From Emiliania huxleyi CCMP1516 (lineage: Eukaryota > Haptophyta > Isochrysidales > Noelaerhabdaceae), in assembly GCF_000372725.1 (NCBI RefSeq), contig NW_005201102.1:11072-67030 (forward strand): 55,959 nt of DNA, read 5' to 3'. The translations under genes were made by a program, and so were the position numbers. The notes under the pieces were generated by a model that ran no database searches, was not told the DNA's origin, and saw only the letters and a list, made by a program, of their open reading frames with translations. Below, one piece after another: positions 9,269 to 19,500 of the stretch (position 1 is its first letter; each line of letters starts with the position of its first letter).

Positions 9269-10358
9269 CTAGCGCTCGCTCTCGCTCTGCGGCGCCTCGC
9301 GCTCGGTGGCCCCTCCGCTCTCCTCCTCGCCGCGCCGCATGAAGCGCAGCCCCTCCTCGTCCACCCGGCTGAGCTGCCTAACGAGCGAAGCGGAGCGTGG
9401 TGAACGAGCCAGCGAGCAGGCAGCCCCTCCTCGCCCCCCGGGCTGGACCTCGCCCACCGCGGGCTGGGGTGCCGCGCGTTGATCTGCGCCTCGAGCCAGC
9501 TGTACTCGGGCCGCGACGGCAGCGCGCCCTCGTGCAGGATCGTGCCCTCCGACCCGTCATCGAGGAAGACGAACGCGCACCAGCCGACCCCGTGCTCGCC
9601 AACCTACTCCTCGCAGCTTCCGTTTGACGCGGGGCCGCTCTTGCTTCCTCGGCCGACCCCTTGCTCGCCCGCCAGCTTGACGTCCTCGCCGCGGCAGGCA
9701 AACTCCTCAAAGGCGAAGCTGCACTCGTAGCCCCTCTCAAAGACGACGGAACGCGCCTCGCCCCGCTGCCAGAGCGAAAAGTCCTCGAGCCGCTTGAACT
9801 GCGGGTTGAGCAGGCAGAGCAGGCGGTCCGCACCCGCCATCCCGTCCACCTCGCGCAGCCTGCCGAGCTGGTCACAGCCCGCAAAGAGGCAAACCGCGGC
9901 GTCCTCAGCTGGCGTGGCGCCCTGGCGAGGACAACGAAGCAAAGTCAACACTGCACCACACATCGGTCTCGCGCCCGCAGCCTGTCCGCTGCCTGCGCCA
10001 GGACGAGGCCGCACGCGTCCTCCGCGTCGAGCACCTGGTCGGTGATGAGCCGCTCGCTCGCGCCGGTGACGCCCTGGAGCAGCTCTCGGGCGAGGCCGAG
10101 AGCGATCGGGTACTGCTGCTTGAGGCCGCCCGGCCACGGATCGAGGTCCTCCGGCGCCGAGGTGCCCTGTATCGGCACGGCTCCGAAGACCTTGTACGAA
10201 CGCTGGTCGTCGGGCACAACCAGCTTGACGATCTGGCGCCTGACGCCGGCCTGTGACGCGCGCGTCACCGCCGCCGCCGCCCGCCGCACCATCTCGTCGG
10301 GAGAGCGCGGAATCGTCAGCACGGCGCCCAAAAACGGCACGCAGAGAGCGAAGAGCAT
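9269..10358 (-). CDS. DUF1995-family protein (plastid type)
   Basis: Four exons on the minus strand. Exon 1 starts at ATG 10358 (MLFALCVPFLGAVLTI, then IPRSPDEMVRRAAAAV, the usual beginning of DUF1995) and carries LDPWPGGLKQQYPIALGLA. Exon 2 (about 9920-9655) reads AAVCLFAGCDQLGRL, DRLLCLLNPQFKRL and FERGYECSFAFEEFACRG. Exon 3 (to 9449) reads GVGWCAFVFLDDGSEGTIL. Exon 4 (9377-9269) reads QLSRVDEEGLRFMRRG and ends SESER-stop. The order and phrases match DUF1995, a family found in cyanobacteria, algae and plants and linked to photosystem biogenesis (LPA3-like). The first introns' exact edges are ambiguous; the last is 9378-9448 (GT-AG). A plastid transit exon farther upstream is possible. Exon copies flank each intron. 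Confidence 0.78.
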
Positions 10359-10523
10359 CAAAGACGCCGGTGTGGGTTTTTGTGTCACACACTGTCTGTG
10401 CTTGTGCGTCTTGGCCGGGGTCGGGCGAGTAGGGATCCGACGCACACGCACGCTCTCTCGAGCCTGGAGAGGGTACCTGGGTGGGCGGGGCCTCTACTCG
10501 CCAGGTCCGGGGTTGTGTTTTTC

Positions 10524-10556
10524 TGACAGAGATTTTAGAAAACCAACCAGAAATCA
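10524..10556. repeat. short shared motif near gene start
   Basis: GATTTTAGAAAACCAAC occurs here and again at about 24063-24080, in both cases next to CAGAGA and close to a gene end or start. It is AT-rich against a GC-rich background. It may be a fragment of a mobile element or a common regulatory site; nothing else supports either. Confidence 0.4.
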
Positions 10557-11345
10557 CGACTCTCACAGTGTTTGGGCTCGGCAGCTTGTCAGCCCTCAGC
10601 CGAAGCTGGGGCCGGTCCCGTAGCCGACCGAGAGAGCCCGCGCCGTGAATTCGACGCCGTCGTGGGGGCCTGCGGAGAGGCCAGCGAGGTGGCGATCGCT
10701 GTACTTCATGGTCGTCATCAAGTGAGTGACCGGCTGACAAGCCAGAGGTCGATACTCTGCTCTCTGGACGACCCATAGGTGATAGGATGCCACGAATGCC
10801 TGAAGGAGAGGGAGGCGAGGCCAGAGGCAGGCTCAGCTGCTCTCGGGTGATCCCGCTTTGGTGGCTGAAGGACCCGATGGTCCTGTCACACATTCGTGTT
10901 CCGAGTCGTGGGGGTAGAAGAATTCGAGGTAGAACGAGTCAGCACTTCCTTGTAGTACAGCGGACGCCAAACTCGCCGGCAGCATCCGCAGGGAGGCAGC
11001 ATATGAGGCACCAGTTTTGTGGAGAGCTCGACAGCTGCAGGCAGCCGCGATGGCAGAGTCGGCCGCGGTTCGAGCGAGCAGCTTTTGGCTGCGGGATCGA
11101 ATCGCGGAAGGCTCATGCCCTCGCGGAGCGACGCGGGTCGCGCGGCGCGCGCGTGTGCGAAATGCGACAAAAGACGAAAGACGACAGGCGCCTGAGCGCT
11201 GTACGCCTGAACTTTTGTCGCCGCAATCGCCACCGCCGCCATCTTGACGAGCAGCGCGAGCGCGCTCGTCGGCGGCCAGCCGTCGCGGGCCGGGCCGAGC
11301 CCGGCCTCGACCGGCCGCGCCGCCGCAGCAGGCCGGGAGGCCCAC

Positions 11346-11610
11346 ATGGCGGCCGACCAGCTGATAAGGAGTCTTCAGAAACTGTCGAAGGCGAGGTCGA
11401 ACTACCAGCACCGCGGCAGCTCCGGTCTGACTCTCTCTCCTCTCTCGACCCCATCTCTCTATCTATACGGAGGCGCCACTCACCTTCCTACATACATACA
11501 TACGCCACTCTTGTTTCCGGGCGGGAACATACTCGTCGGAGGCGTACGCGGTCCACTTCGAGACCATCGAGGACGTCTGTGCGATCATCTCGGCGGAGCG
11601 ACGAGTTAGT
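11346..11610 (+). CDS. hypothetical, possible two-exon fragment
   Basis: An ATG at 11346 opens a coding-looking exon, MAADQLIRSLQKLSKARSNY, that ends near 11424 before a pyrimidine-rich stretch (CTGACTCTCTCTCCTCTC). At about 11530-11605 the plus strand reads AYAVHFETIEDVCAIISAE. These could be two exons of a small protein, but no family is recognised and the acceptor is uncertain. A competing minus-strand frame covers the first exon. Confidence 0.25.
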
Positions 11611-11643
11611 AGGAGCGGAGACGCGTTGCTTCCGCCTGGTCGA

Positions 11644-11805
11644 TCATCTTGGCGCCAACGCTGGCATTGTGGCAGCTAACGTTCGCCGGACGCGCTCCTT
11701 TGCGTCGTAGACGTAGTCCCGGGGCGAGATTCCGAGGCGCTCGCACACCTTTTCAGTGGTGACGCCGTCTTTACAGCGGGAGACGATCGCCCGAATTCGC
11801 GGATG
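11644..11805 (-). CDS. hypothetical C-terminal exon
   Basis: The minus strand reads RIRAIVSRCKDGVTTEKVC, then ERLGISPRDYVYDAKERV, and ends ATMPALAPR-stop at 11644. The phrase around GVTTEKVCERLGIS resembles a helix-turn-helix of the resolvase/sigma type, but only weakly. The upstream part runs into low-complexity sequence and then a dispersed repeat at 12008, so the gene may be broken or continue beyond an intron. Confidence 0.35.
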   Translation of the reverse strand, partial: HPRIRAIVSRCKDGVTTEKVCERLGISPRDYVYDAKERVRRTLAATMPALAPR

Positions 11806-12007
11806 TTGACGACGGCTCCACCGGATCCGCCGTCTTGGTCGTAAGGCTCGAGCGCGGCTCGCTCAGAGCGTCTTGCTCGCAAGGCACGAGGGCTCGCTCA
11901 GAGACGCGTGCGCGTGACCGGGTCCTATTGTTGACCCCGACGCCGGCATCGGCAGCAACAGCAGGCGCAGCAGCGGCTGGGTCGTTGGAGTCCGCGGCAA
12001 TGTCCAT

Positions 12008-12262
12008 TCCTGAGTGGAGCACTTGGAGCACTTGGAGTGCAGTCATTAGCCTCACATCCAGGGCCGGTGGGCTAAGAAGCACACCCAGCGAGCCAGATGA
12101 TGGCATCGGGATCGGGTTACGGGCTAGAGAGCCCTACCTAGCCCTGGGTGGGGGGTGCGCGTTCGCAGGAAAAGGGCCGTAAAGTAAACACGGGTCTCCG
12201 AGGGTTAGTCCGCGCTTCGGGTTTCCCCTAGCGGCGGGGCGCCCCCTCTACTCGGAGGCAGC
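12008..12262 (-). repeat. dispersed repeat family, copy B (inverted)
   Basis: Reverse complement of the family seen at 8.7 and 22.8 kb: from the right, CTCCGAGTAGAGGGGGCG, GGGGAAACCCGAAGCGCGG, CTAACCCTCGGAGACCCG, GCGAACGCGCACCCCCC, CTCTCTAGCCCGTAACCCG and GCACTCCAAGTGCTCCAAG. This is the most complete copy, about 255 bp. Confidence 0.75.
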
Positions 12263-12647
12263 TAGCAGACACCAGACTCGTACCCACACGACTCGTACAC
12301 TCTCACTCGACCTGGCCGCACCGGCCCCCCCCGGCCAGGACGCCTCATCCCCCCACCCCGCTCGGTCCTCTCTCCCGTTCGCTTTCCGCTGGTTCGGCGA
12401 CGGGTGCGGAGCCCGCCTCCCCCTCTTCTGCTTCTTCGGCCGTGGCCCCGCCGCCGACTCGTCTTCTCCGCCTGATCCCGTTGACTCCGCGGGCGGCGAT
12501 CCCGTGCCCAACTCCCCGGGCGAGGGCGGCGGCGTTGCCGTTGGGTCGTGTCGCCTCCCCTATTGGAGCGGTGTCGGATTTCTTATTTCCCGGAGGGGGG
12601 GGGATACTGACTGACTGGGTCGACGGCCGGCTGGGGGACCTACATGT

Positions 12648-12803
12648 ACTTTTGGGTCAGAAAGAAAGAAAGAAAACAGACAACCCAAGGGAGGGATGGG
12701 AGGACGGCACGCCGCCACCACACAGGGATTTTACTTTTGGGTAAAGAAAGAAAGAAAAAGGAAGAAAGAAAACAGACAACCCCAGGGAGGGATGGGAGGA
12801 CGG
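12648..12803 (+). repeat. imperfect direct duplication (~75 bp)
   Basis: A block with TACTTTTGGGT, AAGAAAGAAAGAAA, ACAGACAACCC and AGGGAGGGATGGGAGGACGG occurs twice in a row, the second copy with a slightly longer GAAA tract. It has no coding content. Between 12263 and 12880 I see no gene. Confidence 0.8.
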
Positions 12804-12880
12804 GGAAACAACGGGTTTTTTTTTATGATTCGACGATTCTCGTCATCGGCGATGCGAGCGATTCCCTTTAAGCTTGCTCG

Positions 12881-13290
12881 AGAGCTGACCCTGATCGCGA
12901 CCGTTGGTACATCACCGCCGGTTTCCTGACCGACGCGCACGAGAACGGCGGAAAGAACGATGTGAGGCTCTTGGTGGGCGAGATGAGCGCGTTCCGGCAG
13001 ATACATCGGCCGCAGCGAGGCTCGCTCGTAGTTGCAAGCTGTAGATCTGCCATCGACACCCCTACTCCTCATCAAGAGAAACACAGCCCTCCATCCGGCG
13101 ACAACTTTGATCAACGGGGTTGACTTCTTGTCGCCAAGCACGGCGGCGGCGGCCACTCGCGCTTCATGTGAGCCTCGCCTGCCCTGCCGTCCCCCGCCCC
13201 CTTGCTGAGCCCTTCCCTTGACTCCTGCCTCACACACTCGAGCCTCGTTCGCTTCCAGGCGCTGCTCACCAAGGACCTCAACGTCTAGTC
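12881..13290 (+). CDS. hypothetical 3' gene fragment
   Basis: Three plus-strand pieces look coding. 12899-13000 reads DRWYITAGFLTDAHENGG and RLLVGEMSAFRQ. About 13127-13170 reads LVAKHGGGGHSRFM. 13261-13290, after a clean acceptor (CGCTTCCAG), reads ALLTKDLNV-stop. They could be the last exons of one gene that converges on DDB1. I do not recognise the family, and the first exon is not found. Confidence 0.35.
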
Positions 13291-13573
13291 GTGTGGGTGG
13301 TGCCGGTCATGCCGCGCCGCCCACACGACCACTCAGACTCCACACACGGATAGCTCATGACTAGCTGTGGCCGCGGGCGGGGCCGGGGGAACCTTTGTGG
13401 GTTGAAAAAACATTTATCGGAGCGGCCCTGATAATTTGCGTACAAGCCTGAACACCTCGCTCTGCTAATGAGCCGCAGCACCTTCGCGTCCACTGTCCCG
13501 CCTGTGTGGCTGTGTTGTGAAACTGTCCCCGATCCGCGAAGCGCGATCCCTCCGAGGCAGCTCAGTGGACATG

Positions 13574-16500
13574 TCAGTGGAGGCGCGCCAGCTGCTCGAT
13601 GACACGCGAGAGCTGTTCGGCGGTCATGTCGAGCCCAGCGACGACCTAGGCGCGGTGAGGTGAGGTCAACTCTCCAGACACAAGCGGAGAGGGCTGCCAG
13701 GCAGCCCTCTCGCAGCTGCACACATCTGAAGAGAGGAGACCCACAGCTTTGAAAGTGCAAGGCCCGGTGTGCGTGAGCGAGCGAGCGAGCGAGCGAGGCG
13801 AGTGTGCGTGCGTGCGAGTGTGTGTGTGTGTGGGGGGGGGGGGGCGTCTCTGTTTGTTTTGTTTTGCGTCTCTGTTGTGCGTGGTGTGTGCGTGTGGCAC
13901 GACCTCCTCCTTCTTGCGCGGCGGCAGGTCGAGGAAGGCCTCGATCAGGTCGCCGTCGATGAAGCCGTGCGCGTCGGCGGTCTTCCGGTCGTTGACGAAG
14001 GAGCGCCACGACGCGTGAGAGAGCCCACCCACCCCCTTGACGACGCGGGAGAGCGCCGTCTGCACCTGCGCGGACGTGTCGCGGACGTGTCGCGGACGTG
14101 TCGCGGGCGAGTCGCGGACGCGCTGGGGAGAGGCGAGTCGCCGGGGAGGGGCGGGTCGCGCGCCTTTGCGAGCCGCACGTACAGCTCCTGCGGAAGCGAG
14201 GCGACCACGCCGACCACGCCGTTGACGGAGCCGTACAGCATCGTCGGCAGCGGCTCCGCGCCCGCCTCGCGCATCTGCATGGTGAGGGAGCCGCGGCGGA
14301 AGCGGTTGACGAACTCGCCCAGGTGGAACTCGCACACCACCTCCAGCCTGCCCCGCTCCTCCTCGGTGGGCGCGTCGGCCCGCTTGCGAGCCGCGAAGAG
14401 GTTGAGCGCGTTCTCCGCGCCGAGGAAGGTGTCGTCGTCGAGGAAGGCGACCTAGGGTTAGGGTTAGGGTTAGGGTTCGGGTTAGGGTTAGGGTCAGGGT
14501 CAGTCGTCGTCGAGGCGACCGCGGTCATCCAGTTGGCGTTGACGTCGCGCGCCAGCTCGGTGAGCTCGCCCGCGGACCTGTTCACAGCTAGAGGTGTGAA
14601 GAGACGCTGTTCACAGCCAGAGGGCACCAGCTCGCCCCGCGGACCACTGCAGCAGCGTGATCGACTTCATCAGGTCGCCCACCAAGATGAAGTCGGCGCG
14701 CGCTTGCACGTACAACACCAGGATGTGGCCGCAGTGCTCCGCCCGCAGCGCCAGCCGCGGCGCACCCGCCTCCCACTCGAAGAGCTGCAGCTTGTTGTTC
14801 ACGCCGGCGAGCAGCAGGCCAGACGACAGCTCGGCGAGTGAGTAGACGGCACCGCGCACCGCCGCCTCGTGCCGCAGCTCGAGCGAGCCCTCCTGCAGCC
14901 GAGGTGCGGCCGAGGTGCGGCCGAGGTGCGGCCGAGGTGCGGCCGAGGTGCAGCCGAGGTGCAGCCGAGGTGCAGCCGAGGTGCAGCCGAGGTGCAGCCG
15001 AGGTGCAGCCGAGGTGCAGCCGAGGTGCGGCCGAGGTGCAGCCGAGGTGCGGCCGAGGTTGGTGCAGCTCGAGGCATAGCCCTCCTGCAGCTCGAAGACG
15101 AGGATGCGGCCAGAGGTTGGCTCCGGCTCGTCGGGCAGGATGTGCGCAGTGCCAACCACGATGTAGCCGCCTCCGCCGCCGCCGCCGAGCCCGCCCACGC
15201 TGCTGCCGGCGGCACCCTCGGCCGCCTCCTCCTCGCCGAGCCCCGACACGAGGATGGAGAGGCCCGCCTCGTCCGGAAGCAGGTGCGCCGACGCCAGCTC
15301 CGCAAAGGAGGAGTCGTCGAACACGCGAAGCTTGTACCTGGCGGGCGAGGAGCCAGGGGGTGAACCAGGCCGAGCGAGTCGGAGGGGCCGGAGGGGCCGG
15401 AGGCGTCGAGCGCGCGCAGCTCGCACCGCTCCGTCTCCTCCCCCCCGGGCACAGCCCGCTCGCCCGTCGACGTGAGCAGCGCCAGCGCGCGCCGCGTTGG
15501 CAGAGGGGCGATGCGGCGCGGCTGCTCGCCGAGCCGGTAGGTGGACACCTGCGGCGAGAGACAGCCGAGGCCACAGCCGAGATACAGACGAGATACAGCC
15601 GAGATACAGCAGGGGTCACAGCCGAGATACAGACGAGATACAGCCGAGATACAGCAGGGGTCACAGCCGAGATACAGACGAGATACAGCCGAGCCGGTAG
15701 CCTCAGATACTGCCGTCGGCTGTCTCTCGGCCGTCTCTCGGCCGTCTCTCGGCCGCCTCTCGGCTGCCTCTCGGCTGTCTCTCGGCTGCACCTCTGTATC
15801 TCGGCTGCATCTCATCTGCATCTCGGCTCCACTCTCCTGCGGCCGGCCGTACGAGCCGCCTCCCGAGATACTCGGGTGATCTCGGGTGATCTCGGGTAAG
15901 CTCCTGCGGCCGGCGGTACGAGCCGCCTCCCGAGCGCCGCGCGGGCGACAGCACGTTGCCAAGCAGCAGCGACTCCTGATGAATCAAATCCCCCTGAGCA
16001 GCGACGGCAGGAGTGACTAACACTGCCGAGCAGCCGCGGCTCCTCGTCGGCGGCGGCGAGGCAGCCCGGGAGGGCGTAACACGAGAAGGGCGCGAGGGCG
16101 TGAGCTGCGGGCAAGTTGACCTGTTGTCAACGGCACCCTCTTCTCTTCTCTTCTGCTCGGCGTGAGCTGTGGGTTGGCCTGCTATCAACGGCACCCTCTT
16201 CTCTTCTCTTCTGCTCGGCGTGAGCTGTGGGTTGGCCTGCTATCAACGGCACCCTCTTCTCTTCTCTTCTGCTCGACGTGAGCTGTGGGTTGGCCTGCTA
16301 TCAACGGCACCCTCTTCTCTTCTCTTCTGCTCGACGTGAGCTGTGGGTTGGCCTGCTATCAACGGCACCCTCTTCTCTTCTCTTCTGCTCGACGTGAGCT
16401 GTGGGTTGGCCTGCTATCAACGGCACCCTCTTCTCTTCTCTTCTGCTCGACGTGAGCTGTGGGTTGGCCTGCTATCAACGGCACCCTCTTCTCTTCTCTT

Positions 16501-19500
16501 CTGCTCGACGTGAGCTGTGGGTTGGCCTGCTATCAACGGCACCCTCTTCTCTTCTCTTCTGCTCGACGTGAGCTGTGGGTTGGCCTGCTATCAACGGCAC
16601 CCTCTTCTCTTCTCTTCTGCTCGACGTGAGCTGTGGGTTGGCCTGCTATCAACGGCACCCTCTTCTCTTCTCTTCTGCTCGACGTGAGCTGTGGGTTGGC
16701 CTGCTATCAACGGCACCCTCTTCTCTTCTCTTCTGCTCGACGTGAGCTGTGGGTTGGCCTGCTATCAACGGCACCCTCTTCTCTTCTCTTCTGCTCGACG
16801 TGAGCTGTGGGTTGGCCTGCTATCAACGGCACCCTCTTCTCTTCTCTTCTGCTCGACGTGAGCTGTGGGTTGGCCTGCTATCAACGGCACCCTCTTCTCT
16901 TCTCTTCTGCTCGACGTGAGCTGTGGGTTGGCCTGCTATCAACGGCACCCTCTTCTCTTCTCTTCTGCTCGACGTGAGCTGTGGGTTGGCGTGCTATCAA
17001 CGGCACCCTCTTCTCTTCTCTTCTGCTCGACGTGAGCTGTGGGTTGGCCTGCTATCAACGGCACCCTCTTCTCTTCTCTTCTGCTCGACGTGAGCTGTGG
17101 GTTGGCCTGCTATCAACGGCACCCTCTTCTCTTCTCTTCTGCTCGACGTGAGCTGTGGGTTGGCCTGCTATCAACGGCACCCTCTTCTCTTCTCTTCTGC
17201 TCGACGTGAGCTGTGGGTTGGCCTGCTATCAACGGCACCCTCTTCTCTTCTCTTCTGCTCGACGTGAGCTGTGGGTTGGCCTGCTATCAACGGCACCCTC
17301 TTCTCTTCTCTTCTGCTCGACGTGAGCTGTGGGTTGGCCTGCTATCAACGGCACCCTCTTCTCTTCTCTTCTGCTCGACGTGAGCTGTGGGTTGGCGTGC
17401 TATCAACGGCACCCTCTTCTCTTCTCTTCTGCTCGACGTGAGCTGTGGGTTGGCCTGCTATCAACGGCACCCTCTTCTCTTCTCTTCTGCTCGACGTGAG
17501 CTGTGGGTTGGCCTGCTATCAACGGCACCCTCTTCTCTTCTGCTCGACGTGAGCTGTGGGTTGGCCTGTTGTCAACGGCACCCTCTTCTCTTCTCTTCTG
17601 CTCGACGTGAGCTGTGGGTTGGCCTGCTATCAACGGCACCCTCTTCTCTTCTGCTCGCGAGGAGTCAGGGCAGGCTCGCACCGACGAGAAGAGCAGCTGG
17701 CCTGCGGAGGCGTGCACCAGCGCTGGCCGCTCGGAGCAGCAAAACACGAGCGGCTCACCTATCGGGAGCCTCTCTCACGGGTGCTCCGCGCGTTCTCGAG
17801 TCTCCATGCGGAGCAGCAGAGCACGAGCGGCGCGCCGTCGTCGGCGGTGTACGCCACGAGCGAGAGCGGCTGCGTCGCGAGCGGAACAGCCTAACTCAGA
17901 GAGAGAGCTCTCGCGGTGGACGTCGCACACCAACGAACGAGTGGCTCTGTCGGCGGCGTGGCGACGCGGGGGCCGCCTTTGGCGCGCCGAGCACCGGCGC
18001 GGCGTCCTCCGCGGTCGGCAGCGGGAAGTAGAGCAGCTTGCCGTCGCCGAGTCCGCAGAGCAGGTACTCGTGCGGCGCCTAGTCTCGGCTAGGAAGTGTC
18101 TAGGAAGTGTCTAGCAAGTGTCTAGCAAGTGTCTAGCAAGTGGCTAGCAAGTGTCTAGCAGGTACTCGTGCGGCGCCTAGTCTCGGCTAGGAAGTGTCTA
18201 GGAAGTGTCTACGAAGTGTCTAGCAAGTGGCTAGCAGGTACTCGTGCGGCGCCTAGTCTCGGCTAGGAAGTGTCTAGCAAGTGTCTGGCAAGTGGCTAGC
18301 AGGTACTCGTGCGGCGCCTAGTCTCGGCTAGGAAGTGTCTAGGAAGTGTCTAGCAAGTGGCTAGCAGGTACTCGTGCGGCGCCTAGTCTCGGCTAGGAAG
18401 TGTCTAGGAAGTGTCTAGCAAGTGGCTAGCAGGTACTCGTGCGGCGCCTAGTCTCGGCTAGGAAGTGTCTAGCAAGTGTCTGGCAAGTGGCTAGCAGGTA
18501 CTCGTGCGGCGCCTAGTCTCGGCTAGGAAGTGTCTAGCAAGTGTCTGGCAAGTGGCTAGCAGGTACTCGTGCGGCGCCTAGTCTCGGCTAGGAAGTGGCT
18601 AGGAAGTGTCTAGCAAGTGTCTAGCAGGTACTCGTGCGGCGCCTAGTCTCGGCTAGGAAGTGGCTAGGAAGTGTCTAGCAAGTGGCTAGCAGGTACTCGT
18701 GCGGCGCCTAGTCTTGGGACGGCCCTCTCGGCTCCTCTCGGCGCAAGCTGTCTTGCGGAGGGGGAGGGAGCGGAGTGCAGCGCCGCGGCGGGCGCGTAGA
18801 AGGCGAGAGAACGCGGGACGACGCCCTTGTCTCCGAGCGGGGTGGTGCCGCAAGGCGCGAGCGAGGGGAGCGAGAGGAGAGACAGGGAAAACGACGTCCA
18901 CGAACCGACCGCCGCCAGGAGGGGCTCGCCGCCGCACGCGCCTGCTGACGGCGGACGCGGTCATTCACACTTGCTCCTCGGCAAGACAGGCCGCAAGGGC
19001 CTTCGCCGCTGCGGGCCGCGCCTCCCGAGTCCGTCTCCATCGGCGCCTCCGCGTCGGACGCGTCCAAGGACGCGTCTGGCGGGGAGGGGGCGGCGGCGGG
19101 CGGGCGCAGAGCGAGGCAAGCGACCTGTGAACAATCAGGTGTGAACAATGAGGAGTCACGAGCCTGCTGACGGGCGGGGAGGGGCAGGGCGGGGCGAGGA
19201 GACCTCATGCTCGAACGCGCGTGTCGCGAGCAGCGCGATCGGCTCGCCGGCCGCCGGGTCGCACCGGAGCAGCGCGACGGTGCGGCCTATGCCTCAGCTT
19301 GCAGCAACGATGCCTGCGAGTGCTCTATGCAAGACCCGGAGCAGCGCGGCGGTGCGGCCGGCGGTGGCGAGGAGGAGGGTGGTGCCGTGCGCGGCAGCGA
19401 GGGTGATGGCGGCTCCGTCAGGCGGCGACCAGACCCCGAGCTGAGCGAGGGAGGCGGCATCGAGCAGCAGCAGGCAGCGCGACGTCGCCTGCACAATGGC

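Noticed and set aside
16107..17665. CRISPR-like array (regular 58-bp period)
   Set aside because: There are no variable spacers: the whole unit is repeated. The host is a eukaryotic gene and the array lies inside a DDB1 intron.
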